Made by a program: the position numbers and the translations under genes. Shown here in pieces: positions 43,728 through 56,417 of a stretch of DNA of 64,000 bases. The notes below the pieces were generated by a model. That model saw nothing but the letters and a program-made list of their open reading frames with translations. It searched no databases and was not told the origin of the DNA. The stretch's first letter is position 1. Each line of letters starts with the position of its first letter. The DNA comes from Mycocentrospora acerina (lineage: Eukaryota; Ascomycota; Dothideomycetes; Pleosporales): positions 434,001 to 498,000 of the forward strand of contig JAKUHH010000284.1 in the NCBI GenBank assembly GCA_022701365.1, written 5' to 3'.

Positions 43728-45031
43728 TCACCTGGTAGCAAGAGTCTGTCCTGGCAGTGGCACGTTCGGCGCCGCAGTGGGTTTCTGTGATGGTCCTGCG
43801 TTGCCTGTAGTTATCGTAGCCTGTTGCACGCGCTTCTGTTCGGCTTCCTTCCTCTTGATCAGGAGGCTCTTGAAGGCGCCTAGCCACTTTGCAAGCGAGT
43901 CTTCGTTTGTTGCGCAGAACCTGAAATTCTTTTCTTCGGAAAGAACTTGCATGCAGTGTTGCTTGCTCCTCGAAACCGGGTCGACATCCACAGCATCGAT
44001 GATGCTTGCAAAGGGGATAATCAGGCTTGCAGAGTACTCTTGGTCATTCTTGTAGAACGTCAGGGACTTGGCCCGCAGGACAATCCAGAGCTTCTTCCAT
44101 TGTCGCACGCCACCCTTTGATTTAAGCACATACAGCCAACCGTGATAAACTACGCGCTCGTCATCAGGGGTGGTGCCGATGCTGCTCTGCTGGCTGACAT
44201 TCAGGCTTTTCTGTGTACTCTGTCGGGGCAGTGAGCTAACAGAACCTTGGAACCCTGTGTCCGAGAAGTCGAGGTCGGAAACAGAGCCGTGCTCGTTGCC
44301 AGAGTAGTTGAGGGTGTGCGAGGGACGGCGGGCGCTGTACATGTTTGCTGGAGATATGGAGGTGGAATGTCTTGGTTCTGCTTCTGAGGAGCTCGAGGGA
44401 GCGTTCTCTCTCCTTGTCCTGTCAAAGCCGGTGAAAGTTCGCTTGCCGCCATTTGGGCTCATGAGGACCATCTCGTCCTCTTCGTCGTCAATGTGAGCCT
44501 CTGCCCGTATCAGATCCACCCACTCCTGGGCCTCTTTCTCCGTCGATGCGCCCAGGTGGAAGTTGCGCGCGGGCGAGAAAACGCCAAAGACGTGGTCCAT
44601 CTTCTTCTTCGAGTCCTTCTGGCGCGCGACGGCTGTAATTTCGGCGAGGTTGATTTGGTGGCGCAGTTTCGTCTCGTCCTTGTCCTTGTAGATGGAGAGG
44701 CAGTTTGGGCGCAGGACAATGTGGATGGGCTTCCATGACTGACATCTGTTAGTTGTTGTTGTTGTTGTTGTTGGAGGCGCCGACAGCCAGAGCCGCTCAC
44801 CTTGGTCTTGCGCGTACGCTTCACTACGGTGCCAGCCTTGATGATGCGGTCAAATTCGAAGCAGCCGTTATGGTTGACGGGCGACATAATTAAGCTGGTG
44901 ACCTTGACCAGGTCGGCTCGTGGCTGCACGCGCGGCGAGAGAGTGTCGAGCTTCATGCCAGCGGCGCGGATGGGAATGGGTTTGGAGGAGGAAGACGAGG
45001 GCGTTTGCTGGCCTGCCATGGTCGCTGCCAT
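43728..45031 (-). CDS. Two-PH-domain protein, Opy1-like
   Basis: Exons 44801-45031 and 43728-44738 (62-bp intron carrying a (GTT)n run) give 413 residues. A first PH domain spans the intron: GCFEFDRIIKAGTVVKRTRK, then SWKPIHIVLRPNCLSIYKDK and EKEAQEWVDLIRAEA. After a Ser-rich linker a second PH domain lies at about 268-375: VVYHGWLYVLKSKGGVRQWK to NEDSLAKWLGAFKSLL. The tandem-PH layout is that of yeast Opy1, a phosphoinositide-binding protein linked to PI(4,5)P2 control at the plasma membrane; orthology is inferred. Start at 45031 (MAATMAGQQ) or the Met four codons later. It shares a 582-bp divergent spacer with RIA1. Confidence 0.85.
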
Positions 45032-45613
45032 GATGGCTGCGTGTCTCACATTCACAGGGCAATCGCGCCGTGAGGGGAAAAGCAAGTCGACCCGGCAATC
45101 GTCGACGGGGATCTGTTGTTACACTCTGCACGCGCGCTATGGGACAGGACATGTGCAGATGCGGTAGGCGAGCGACAGGGGGAATGCATGGACAACAACG
45201 CCTCGAGGGGAGCGACCGAGGACTAGCACTACTAGCTGTCTAGTCGATGCTTTTATGCACGCGGTTGGAAGCAGCCGTCCTGGCAAACTGCACTCGCGGC
45301 GACATGCAAGCGCAGCCTACGCCAAAAAAAACTGGCTGCACGCCATTGCACTGGCGATGCAGCCGTTGACGAGCACCCCTGTTGTTGACGTATTGCACGC
45401 GCCAGTGCGTACCGCGGGGTGTCATACATGTTTTTTCGCGACCAGTGAACCTCAACCGTATCCCGCCTTGTCAAACTCATCTTCCCTCCTCTCATCTTAC
45501 ACGGCAACATCATTCGCAAGTCGACAAGCCCTTTGTCGCCGCTGAAACGCCATCCACCGCGACTTACTGCGCAAGCACTAGGATATTCCTTCTCTTGAAA
45601 CCACACATTTACA
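45032..45613. promoter_or_regulatory. Divergent promoter, OPY1-like / RIA1
   Basis: 582 bp between the two start codons. Open frames are shadows without domain content. No clear motif was singled out. Confidence 0.45.
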
Positions 45614-48600
45614 ATGGTCGTGGTCCAGCCAGAGAAGCTGGTTTCACTGCAGCAGGCAGCCGAGGGCGTGAGAAATGTACTTGGGCCCCTGCGACTGCCT
45701 CAGGTTGAATCTTCTGCTGACCTCCTCCTCGATTTGTATCTTAGCGCACGTTGACCACGGCAAGACCAGTCTCACAGATGCTCTCATTGCCACGAATGGC
45801 ATCATCTCCCCCAAGCTCGCCGGCAAGATCAGATATCTCGACTCGAGACCAGATGAGCAGCTACGCGGCATCACTATGGAGTCGTCTGCCATTTCGCTGT
45901 ACTTTTCGCTGCTGCGAAGGTCTGCGCCCGAGGCACAACCAGAACAAAAAGAGTTTCTGATCAACCTGATCGACTCTCCCGGGCACATCGACTTCAGTTA
46001 TGAAGTCTCTACAGCATCACGTCTTTGCGATGGCGCTGTCGTGCTTGTAGACGCTGTTGAGGGTGTATGCAGTCAGACAGTCACAGTGCTGCGACAAACG
46101 TGGATTGAGAAACTAAAGCCTTTGCTCGTGATTAACAAGATGGACAGGCTAATCACAGAACTAAAAATGAGCCCAGGAGAGGCATACACACATCTGAGCA
46201 AGTTGCTCGAACAAGTAAATGCCGTTATGGGCAGCTTCTACCAAGGCGAACGCATGGAGGATGACCTAAGATGGCGTGAGAAGATGGAAGAGAGGCTAAA
46301 CGCAGCAGCTGAAGAAAAGACTAACACAAGTTCCTCTTCAGTATTGGAAGATGGCGACAGCATTGATACTACCAACACACCAGCAGAGTACGAAGAGAAA
46401 GATGATGAAGACATCTACTTTGCTCCAGAGAATAACAATGTCATCTTTGGCAGTGCCATTGACGGTTGGGCCTTTACAGTAAAACAGTTCGCCGGGCTCT
46501 ATGAGCGCAAGCTAGGTATTAAACGCTCCGTCCTTGAAAAGGTATTGTGGGGCGACTTCTACCTAGACCCAAAGACAAAACGAGTGCTCGGATCAAAGCA
46601 TCTCAAAGGACGCCATCTCAAGCCCATGTTCGTACAGCTTGTCTTGGAAAACATATGGGCTCTATATGAGGCTACTACTGGAGGTAACAATGGGAAGGGG
46701 TGCGTGGATTTCCTTTCCTACTTCACTGATATTTTAGTCTGCATTCGTGTACATATTGTAGTCAATATACTCATTCGCTGCAAAACAGAGATCCCACCAT
46801 GGTCGAAAAGATTACAAAGTCTCTCAATATCAAGCTTCCTCCTCATATCCTCCGGTCGCGCGACCCTCGCGCCATCTTGACAGCGCTCTTTGCGGCCTGG
46901 TTGCCTCTATCAACCGCTCTTTTGGTCTCTGTTACCGAATACCTCCCTCCTCCGCGAAAAGCGCAAGCGGAGAGAATGCCCGAGATTATCGATAGTTCTC
47001 CTGGTGCTGATTACGTCGCTCCAGAACTGCGAGATGCAATGACAAATTTCAAGACCTCCAGGGACGTTCCTATGGTAGCATATGTCAGCAAGATGATCTC
47101 AGTGCCTGAGAGCGAACTGCCGCAGAATAGAAGACGAGGTGGTGCACTCACTGCTGAGGAAGCTAGAGAACTTGGGAGAAAAAAGCGTGCTGAAATCGCC
47201 CGCCAGCAAGCTATCGCTAATGGCGAGAACCCAGACGTTGGTAGCATCACCGACGCTCTCAGCTCTGCTGCAATCGGCGAGACTGAAACTCCCGAGGAGG
47301 AGACACCTCAAGCAAACGAGGATAGAGAACATCTCATTGGTTTCGCTCGTATCTTCTCTGGCACATTGAATGTCGGTGACGAGGTATATGTTCTGAATCC
47401 CAAATTTACGCCCGCAAATCCGCATGCCGCTCCTGAGCCTCAGAAGGTCAAGGTTACCGCATTGTACCTCATGATGGGTAGAGGACTAGAACCCCTGACA
47501 ACAGTTCCTGCAGGTGTTGTCTTTGGTATAGGTGGCCTGGAGGGCCACATACTCAAGTCAGGAACACTTTGCTCCCAACTTCCCGGATCGGTCAACCTTG
47601 CAGGTGTCCAAATGGGCACACAGCCTATTGTTCGTGTTGCTCTCGAACCGGAGAACCCATATGACTTGGACAAAATGATCAAGGGCCTAAAGCTCCTTGT
47701 TCAGAGCGACCCTTGCGCCGAGTATGAGCAACTTCCGAGCGGAGAACATGTCATCTTGACAGCAGGCGAACTGCACCTTGAACGATGCATAAAAGATCTC
47801 AAGGACCGATTTGCCAAGTGCGAGATACAAGCTGGTGAACCCATCGTGCCTTACAGAGAGTCGATCGTTGCGGCTGAAGAGATGAATGCCCCCAAGGACC
47901 CAACTCTACCGCGAGGTACGGTTGTCGGCGTCACTGCGAGCAAACATGTCTCTGTTCGTTTACGAGTGCGACCCCTACCCCCGAGTGTCACGGAGTTCTT
48001 GAGTAAGAACGCAGGTGCTGTCAAGAGACTGTATTCAGAGGCCAGAGCAGAGATAGATCCTCACTCGGAGATAAATAGCACCGAACAGGATGGCATGCAG
48101 GAAGCGGAGCAACGTGAAATTGGGCATTCGCTCAGTCTCGCTGATTTCAAGAAACAACTCGAGGGTGCTTTTGCCGAAGCAAAGGGCCAGAAAGAGATAT
48201 GGACAGACGTCATCGAGAAGATTACAGCCTTCGGACCTCGGAGAATAGGGCCCAACATCTTGGTCGATACGACGAAAGCTGGCATCTGTGGCAAAGCGTA
48301 AGTCAGATTAGTTTTCCACCCTGACATTTTCCTAACCATCTATTGTAGGCTCCGCGAAGCTGCCTCTCCAGACACTGAAACACCCTCGGACCGCTCCACA
48401 ACCGCTCACACTTTCGCCTCAACAATCACATATGCCTTCCAGCTTGCTACTGCCCAAGGCCCCTGCTGTGCCGAGCCTGTCCAAGGAATTGCCGTTTTCC
48501 TCGAAGATGTCCAAATCAGCATCCCCGAAGGCGAAGAGAACTTTCTCGCGCAAGACCGCGGTCGGCTTACTGGTGAAGTCATCAAAGCCGTTCGCTCAAG

Positions 48601-49072
48601 CATTCATCAAGGCTTCCTCGACTGGTCTCCTAGAATGCTCCTTGCTATGTACAGCTGTGAGATCCAGGCCTCCACTGACGTCTTAGGAAGAGTTTACGCT
48701 GTATTGACCCGTCGTCGCGGCACAATCCTTAGCGAGACAATGTCCACGACCAGCGCGTCGACGACAGGAAACCAGACTTTTACCATCAGCGCGCTGCTCC
48801 CTGTCGCCGAGTCGTTTGGCTTTAGCGACGAGATCCGCAAACGTAGTTCTGGCTCTGCGTCACCGCAGTTGCGTTTCGCCGGGTTTGAGATGTTGAACGA
48901 AGATCCGTTTTGGGTGCCATTCACCGAGGATGAGCTGGAAGATCTGGGTGAGTTGGCGGATCGGGAGAACGTTGCAAGGAGGTACATGGATGGGGTGAGG
49001 AGAAGGAAGGGGTTGCTGGTTAGAGAGGTGTTAGTGAGGGATGCGGAGAAACAGAAGACTTTGAAGAGATGA
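45614..49072 (+). CDS. RIA1: Ribosome-maturation GTPase Ria1/Efl1, with an abnormal first intron
   Basis: The family N-terminus is coded by exon 1 (45614-45676, MVVVQPEKLVSLQQAAEGVRN). It should join exon 2 (45732-46699, starting ICILAHVDHGKTSL), then 46789-48297 and 48349-49072, giving 1087 residues. The first intron starts GTACTT and has a CTGAC branch site, but ends CG instead of AG. The other two introns are canonical. EF-2-type motifs are AHVDHGKT, RGITMESSAISL, DSPGHIDF and NKMD. The long insert after NKMD and the domain IV/V parts (GELHLERCIKDLKDRF; YSCEIQASTDVLGRVYAVLT-like end) fit Efl1. The GTPase releases Tif6/eIF6 from 60S subunits with Sdo1/SBDS in the cytosol. If intron 1 is kept, ATG 45675 opens a frame into ICILAHVDHGK, with an odd 19-residue leader. 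Confidence 0.9.
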
Positions 49073-51620
49073 TGAGAGTCTTAATGAAATATGTATTAGT
49101 ATACGAGGCTAGGGATGAGTATACAAGATTTTAAAAAATGTTATGGTCAAAGAGCTCAAATAGCGATTTACTCTCTTTGGTTAAGGGTGCAACAAAGAGA
49201 GACCATTTCCTCTCCGTCTTTCAAAAATGGTGACACTCTTGTGTATAGTTGTCAAGTTAAAGTTTCGCATACCGTTTCGAGAGTGTCTATCAAAATGTTC
49301 TCGCCTATTCGTATTAGCTATCTAGTGGTTGCATAGACGTATTTGTACACTCAAGGCCAAAAACCAAAGTGTTCAATGCAATAACATTGCACATTTATCA
49401 ACCTTCTTCTCTTGACGTATGAGGACTTTCAAATCTAAAGCCACGTTCGGTTCGCTGCTTCTCTGACCTCCCAACCTTGAAATTAGATGCGTGACTAGAA
49501 TACCTTCTTCCTATTTGTCTCTCTCTGCGGATATAGTGAACAAAGAAATTTGATTGAGTATCAGCAAAAACCCCGATTGATTCGTTTTTTCCTCTCTTGA
49601 AGGGCGTGCGTAAATAGCCGTTTCTGTCAAAATGTTGCATACAGTCGTGAGCAGAGGACAGATCATCAACTACATCATGGATTTTGAGAACTTGTTCGTG
49701 ATTGACGAGCACTTATCTGCCGAGCCGTCCAGTGGCACCGTGCGACACGCCGCTTCAGAGGCGAACTTAATTTTGTTATTATACAACAAGGATCGGCGTC
49801 AATTTAGGCTAAATGACATGTGGCGAACGGCGCCCCATGGCGGGGAAGCACTAGAATCGAGGCATCCAGGATACACGGAACGGGAATGTGCGCATAAAGT
49901 ACTGGTGGCATTGTGTGAACTGTCAAATATAGATCGACATCCTGAATCGGAGACAAGGTAGATTGAGAGGAGCGAGGCTAGGCCCGGGTAAAACGAAAAG
50001 CTAGCTTTTACCGCATACCAAATTGCCATTTTCATTCGATGGAAGAGGACAGTGCAGAACGCCCTCTCCAATCAACAATACTCAATTATCGGACATTGTG
50101 TTGCACTCCTGAATCGCACGCCTTGCAAGGGTTGTATGGAGACGAGTGGATAAGTTGACTTAGCGACGGCAGGCGCTAGCTAGCAATCCTGCTTTTGACA
50201 CATATTTCTAGCAGCTGACATATGCGTTGAGCAATAGATGTTGTAGTGTTCAACGACGAAATGGGTCAATATCAAATAGCTAAGCGATGGAGGGCAGTGA
50301 TCTGTACGCCACGTGGTCTAGCTATGCATGAAATTCAGGGATTGAAACGTGCTATTCGGATTGGTGAGGATGTTTAACGGATAGTATAGGGAAACTAAGT
50401 GGTTGGTAGCCAAGGCAAAAAGTGTTGCACTCAAACGAATGTCTGTCAAGCCACCCGCCTTGTACACCCGAAGCAACATTGGCAGCTTGGAAGCTAAGTG
50501 AACAAGGTCCGGGTGGCGTGGATTTAATACCGATGTATGCATCATGTACAAGAATCTGGGGTTTCAAGGGTTGACAACTACCTAGTGTACAGGTAGGGAT
50601 GAACATTTTTGTCGGGCTATACGGTCCTCATTGGCGGCGAGGGTGATGCAACCACCATTATGATCAGAGGAGGCTGATGATTCCTGGCCAAAGACCTCAA
50701 TAACGAGCTAGCAAGGCACAATAATCGTCTCATGAATGTGTACTGGGACGACTGAACATGGTCTGAGGCAGCTAACATTATCACGTGGAGATAGTGGTCC
50801 TTCGGTTAAGCAGCCGGAATCTCCACACCTGGGGGAAGTGTGGAGCTACCGGGCCTCCAATCCTCCACCAACCACTAATCAAGACTCACCGCCCCCTCTT
50901 CGTATGTTGGCGGGCCTCAGTACCATCAGCAAATTTTGATGGCGATGCCCTTGGTAGTCACGCATTACTGGTGAAGAGTGGGTAAAGCATGGGGTCTGGA
51001 GTGGATCTACATAGTATAACACAATTTCGACAGGGTTGTGACGCAAATTAAGAGAACGAACATAGTGAACAAGCCTCAGATTTTCCTCTTGAATCAAAGG
51101 TTGCGTTTTCAACGCAACTTTCTCAATTCTTTGTTGCTCTCACTCCATGAGAAGCCACGATTGTTCACGCGGGCAGTACGATTTCTGACGATGGTACTCG
51201 CGGTAATGCGTCCCGCAATCCCGAGCGTGACGGCGATCAACCCAAATGTAACATGATGTCTAGCCCAGGCTAAGGATTCGATCATGCAACCCTTTGGGGC
51301 AATCTGCCGCCCGCTCTACCCCATACAGCGGCTATACCGTGCAGTATCCATGTTAGCCACGCCATTTCTTTGCATATTCAACCGGTCCGCTGGACCGTTG
51401 ATCTCATGTCAAGTAGTCGAATCATAGTACATATACAAGTATATAACATGGGGCTACAATCATTGCCAGTTTATCCAGACCAGGTTGCAATCATCCCTGC
51501 TCCAGCATCACTCTAGGTTATATACCTGTGCATCGTGCCCTGCGGTGTACAACTGCGTTCTCAGGTCATCCTTCGCTTTTCACCTCTTCATCGAGAAAGG
51601 ATTAAGAGTAGGAGGACATC
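49073..51620. other. 2.5-kb stretch without a supported gene
   Basis: The longest frame (49632-49961, 109 codons) lacks domain features and splicing partners. The last few hundred bases should be the promoter of the sugar transporter. I found no terminal repeats, transposase remnants, tRNA or tandem repeat. A short-lived or decayed gene cannot be excluded. Confidence 0.5.
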
Positions 51621-53415
51621 ATGGTGAAGAACATCTTCTCGTCCAAGGTGGGCGCCGTTGCGAAGAAGAGTGCCGACGTGGAAATTGCTCAGGCTGAGGC
51701 TCCTCATCTTGCGCGTGTTGATTGGAAGTCCGACCCTGGACTCAGGAAGTTGTACTTTTGGTGTGTCATTATTTGTCTCGCCTCTGCTACCACTGGTTAC
51801 GATGGGTATGAACTTCCTACACTCTTCAGTCTGAATCGAACACTGACTCTAGCAGATCCATGTTGAACAACTTGCGAATCCTCAAACATTGGACTGACTA
51901 CTTCCACGACCCCAAGGAGTCCACTCTTGGGCTCTTGACCGCTCTTTATTCAATTGGCTCAATTGCATCGCTCCCGGTCGCTCCTGTCATTGCTGACCGC
52001 TTTGGACGAAAACCTGCCATTGCAATCGGATGCGTGATCATGATCATCGGTGCTGCCATCCAAGGTGCTGCGAAGAACCTCGATTACTTCATGGGCGGAC
52101 GTTTCTTGATGGGTTTCGGAAATTCGCTTGCACAGCTTTCCTCACCTTTGCTGCTCACTGAGCTGTGCCACCCCCAGCACCGTGCTCGTGTCACCGCTGT
52201 TTACAACTGTCTATGGAACGTCGGTGCCATTATCTGCACCTGGCTGACCTTTGGCACCAAGCGCATCAACAGCGACTGGTGCTGGCGTGTTCCTGCCCTC
52301 ACTCAGGCGGCTCCCTCTATCATTCAATTGGCTTTCATATTCTTCATCCCTGAATCTCCACGTTGGTTGATTTCTAAGGAGAGGAACGAGGAAGCTTTGG
52401 CCATTCTCGGAAAATACCATGCCAACGGAGATATCAACAACCCAACTGTGCAATTCGAATACTCGGAGATCAAGGAGACACTTCGCTTGGAGTTCCTTTA
52501 CAAGAAGAGTTCCTCCTACCTCGACTTCTTCAAGACAAAGGGCAATAGGTACAGGCTTTTGCTGCTTGCCTCCCTCGGTCTGTTTTCCCAATGGTCTGGA
52601 AACGGCCTCGTGTCCTACTATGCTGTACGTTATTCTTTACTTCAGGCAGTGGAAACAAACTAACCTTTACTAGACCGACGTCTACAAGAGCATTGGTATT
52701 ACCGATGCAGACACTCAGCTTGGTCTTAACGGCGGTCTTAATATCCTCTCACTCATCGTTTCCGTCTCTTGCGCTCTTTTGATTGATCGCGTAAGTGGCC
52801 CAGTATATTTTGTTGCGAGAAGTAACTCACATATTCCAGGTTGGTCGCCGCCCACTATTCATTACTGCCACCGCCGCCATGTGCGGTACCTTCGTTGTCT
52901 GGACCATTTGCTCGTCGCAGCAGGAGGCAAAACATAGCAAGGCTGCAGGCCAAGGTGTCATTGCCATGATTTGGCTCTTCTCCGTTGCATACGCTCTTGC
53001 ATGGTCCGGTCTGCTCGTTGCTTACACTGTCGAGATCTTGCCCTTCAAGATTCGCGCCAAGGGTCTCATGATTATGAACTTCTTCATCCAGGTAGCCCTG
53101 ACCATCAACCAATATGTCAACCCATACGGATTTGAGTACCTGAAGCCAACCTGGAAGTTCTACACCATATACGCTGTACGTCACCTCATTTCTCAAGTAT
53201 TAATCCAAAACTAACATGAACAGGTCTGGATCTGCGCTGAACTCATCTTCGTCTGCATCTTCTACGTCGAGACCCGTGGTCCTACCCTCGAGGAGATCGC
53301 CAAGATCTTCGATGGTGACGAAGCCGAGGTTGCTCACATCGATATTGACAAGGTCGGAATTACATCAGGCTTTGAGAAGAATGAGGGCATCCACGTCGAG
53401 CAGTCTAGGCTCTGA
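51621..53415 (+). CDS. MFS sugar transporter (sugar porter family, lactose/hexose permease type)
   Basis: Exons 51621-51805, 51856-52624, 52674-52790, 52840-53175 and 53224-53415 give 532 residues with twelve expected membrane segments. Sugar-porter signatures are present: YDG at the end of TM1, DRFGRKPA after TM2, GRFLMGFGNSLA, PESPRWL before the central loop, DRVGRRP after TM8, and VETRGPTLEEI after TM12. The group nearest to mind is the fungal lactose permease / hexose transporter class, but the sugar cannot be read from the sequence. It acts at the plasma membrane as a proton symporter or facilitator. The intron positions are in loops, all canonical. Confidence 0.93.
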
Positions 53416-53998
53416 TTTGGATAATTTCCATTCGCCAGATCGACTGTGAAGTTTGGGCTAGTAGGCTAGCAGATCGATTAATATTACCATATTGTTAAAA
53501 TCGTATGCCCAGTGGCTTGTGATACTTTCTGAACCCACAATACTATCTTAACCGATACATAGCGATTTCTCCCATTCAATAAGTTTGAAGGGATAAAACA
53601 ACGCTGACATAAAATAGATACTTCTTAACGGGTATAAGCACCAGGTTTATCACGCGGTGAGCAAAATCTAACATGTAATGATTAGACCAGTAAAGGCAAA
53701 TCTTCACAAAAAATAGAGACAGGTATGATTCTGAGCCTCAAACAGACACCTCAAGTGTTTGGTTAGACTATTCAGAGCGCCTCGATCTCCACCAACTGAA
53801 CAGGATCTCAGTGAACACAACTCCTTGACCAGAAATCAAGGCTTTTAAAGACGAAATTAGACTCAGATCATAACGCGTTGTTTTTAATGACAAAGGAAAG
53901 GATATCATCATGTTCTATCAGCACTCAGGCCCAGGCTCAGCATCAACTATGCTCCCTCCACCCCCCTTCTCACTATAGACCCATTTCTTCACCATCCG
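53416..53998. other. Intergenic, convergent 3' ends
   Basis: 583 bp of AT-rich DNA between the sugar transporter and the rhodopsin-like gene. Nothing else was seen. Confidence 0.55.
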
Positions 53999-55261
53999 TC
54001 ACCCTCTAATCTTCCCATAGATACTCATCGTCATGTTTGGCGTCTGCCTCCCCTCTCCCCTCTCAACACTCGTTACCTCATGAACCACCGTCTTTGTAAT
54101 ACCGCTCTCCCCCTCAACACCTCCGTTCAGTATAAACCGTTCACTGTCCCCATCGTCATGCTCTCCCGACCTAGTTCTCGGCTTTGTAACATTGAACATG
54201 GGTATGCTACCCGGGGTCTTTGATTTCGTCATGAAGGTCGAGGGCAGGATAGTGCGGAAGATGGTGTCGAACTGTTTGCGTAGTGGGGGCAGACTGGCAA
54301 TTAAGATTCCAACGGAGAGCTCGGTTGCGCTCCAGATTGTCAGGTTAACGCCATCCCATGTGGGATCTCTAGTTTTAAGGAGCGCGCTCATCTCGATGGT
54401 CTTGACGACCGAACAGGCCGTTGCTCTGGGAGATGGGTCAGTGCACGAGGTGGAAAGTGAGAGTGGGGGGTAGCGTACACGAGTCCGAGGAGGAAGACGA
54501 TTCGTAGACCCCATTGTGTGCGCCGTGGAAGCTGGACTGTGGAGAGGTAGATAATTGGTGCTACGACGTATACGATGTCTGTGATGATGTTGGTAACCCC
54601 CTGGCTTCTATGTCAATATCAATCATCAGGGTGATGGCTCTTGATGGACGACGAACCTGTGTGTATGCGAGGTTTATATTTCCCTTCAGAAAACACTTTC
54701 CGTGGATAGATCGGTTCCAGTTCGCTTCAAAAGGCGTGCAAGAGAACACTCCCAGAGTTGGCAGAAGAAAGGTGAAGACAGAAACCAGGACTATAGACAC
54801 CCATACGATGCTAGTATATATCCTTGAGAATTTTAACAATAAGAGCCATGCACAAATGGAGTATTTGAGAACTGCCACGGCCATCAGGTTGATGACCTGT
54901 CCGATCCAGAGGAAGTAGCTGTACTCGATCAGGTCTGCAGGTTTCTTGATACTAGGATCATCGATATGTCTGCCTTGTCCATGGTGTGTTGTCTTGAAGC
55001 GGACCGCGGTCGTAGTTACGTTCATCATCTGTGGTCCATCGGTAAGCATCTGCGAGATATGTGGGACATTGTGGATTTGCTGATGGATTAACTCACCCCA
55101 GCGATGATAAGTAAGTAGTCACATAGCAGTAGTCTTCGCTTGCCATATACTCCGTACGCAATCCTCCAGATTAGAAACAAAGTACTAATGATCCCAATTG
55201 GCACAGTTGCAAAAAGAACATCCGCCCTGCGGTTCGGCCAATCTCCTTGCGAATCTGCCAT
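53999..55261 (-). CDS. Fungal rhodopsin-like (PTH11-type) seven-transmembrane protein
   Basis: Exons 55097-55261, 54657-55049, 54479-54600 and 53999-54425 give 368 residues. Seven hydrophobic segments begin with ATVPIGIISTLFLIWRIAYG. Hallmarks of the fungal rhodopsin-like domain are HHGQGRHI after TM2, SYFLWIGQVINLMAVAVLKY at TM3, FSCTPFEANWNRSIHGKCF in the third outer loop, and WSATELSVGILIASLPPLR at TM7. No CFEM domain precedes it. The cytosolic tail is charged. Related PTH11-like proteins act as receptors in plant-associated fungi, but most members have no known role. Its promoter is shared with the secreted GMC oxidoreductase on the right. The splice at 54478/54479 uses the second of two GT sites, which is the one that keeps the frame. 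Confidence 0.9.
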
Positions 55262-56417
55262 CGCGAGACGACAGAGGAGCAAAAGTCAGAACCAGATTCT
55301 GATGCACGAGAATGATAAACAGAAAAATGGGCACCCCGGGCCATCATTGCCACAGTCGCCCGAGGCCAAGACAGCCAGGTAGGGATGGAGTTTCGCAATA
55401 TCCGCTTCACGGGATTTGGCAATGCGTAGATGCGAATGCGAACCGTACTAGATTTTCCGTATACACTTGCTACGTCATCTGCCACATGATAGCCGGATAC
55501 CAGGTTTCTGGGAAGGGACGTTTTTTGTATTAGCCAACTGTTTTTTTGCGACAAACAAGTTGTCCTGCTAGCATCGATGACCCATTGATTTTTGCTGGTT
55601 GCAAATGAATGAGTGATCGACATGTCACCGGTCTTCCAGATCCCTGACAATTTCCAATGATATTGTGAAATCTTTTGGCATCGAATCATAGAGGTGGGGC
55701 CGGAACATCCCATTGCGAACAACGGAGGGAAGGGTCCTTCTAGAAGGCTCTTGCCGAGAAGCTACCCTGACATCCGGTATCAGTAGTTGTACTTAGAGTG
55801 AGTCTTTGTCTGTTCCCTCACTAGGGTGAGTTTTATTCGAAGTAAGACGTATGATTACACAATGTCGCGTAACTCAATATACCAAAAAGAAGTGTTCTTA
55901 CGTAGAAGTTTCGTTAGAAACCCCCAACCCAGGATCCCCATTCGGTAATCTCCGCACCAAATGTTGCATCGTCTCTCTAGCAGCACACACCCCAAACACG
56001 AGACTTTCCGAGTCAAGCCTATCAATATGCTCCAATGATTTTCTCGTCTCCTCAGAAAACTCAACGGTTGGATAGGACCGAGCCGCTGTGGGGCCAGTCA
56101 GCAAATCGCAATTTCGCTAGACCACCCTTTTTTCCGAGAGTGTTGCCTCTTGAAGCGTTGTTCAATCCTTTACGCCAAGGTTCCTCGAAAACATCTGGAT
56201 AATGGCGAAAAAATGGAAACAGACTGGTCGTGTTCCTGGTTGGTATGGCCAAAACATTCGAGTAGTGAGTATACTGGCCATTGAAAGCGACTCGTGCAGC
56301 ATGTGGAGACCATCGCCATCATTGAAACGTGGTTAAAAGCACAGCAAATCCATGTGTATCTAAGTCTCACTCAGCTCTGACATTTGTTACTTGTTTTTCA
56401 TTGCTGTGTTTTTGGCG
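55262..56417. promoter_or_regulatory. 1.2-kb divergent region, rhodopsin-like / GMC oxidoreductase
   Basis: Both promoters must lie here. Frames at 55171-55722 and 55855-56104 lack domains and convincing introns. No repeats were recognised. Confidence 0.45.

Noticed and set aside
49632..49961. A 109-codon frame in the gene-poor 49-51.6 kb stretch
   Set aside because: No family features, signal peptide or membrane segment, no splice partner, and a competing antisense frame.
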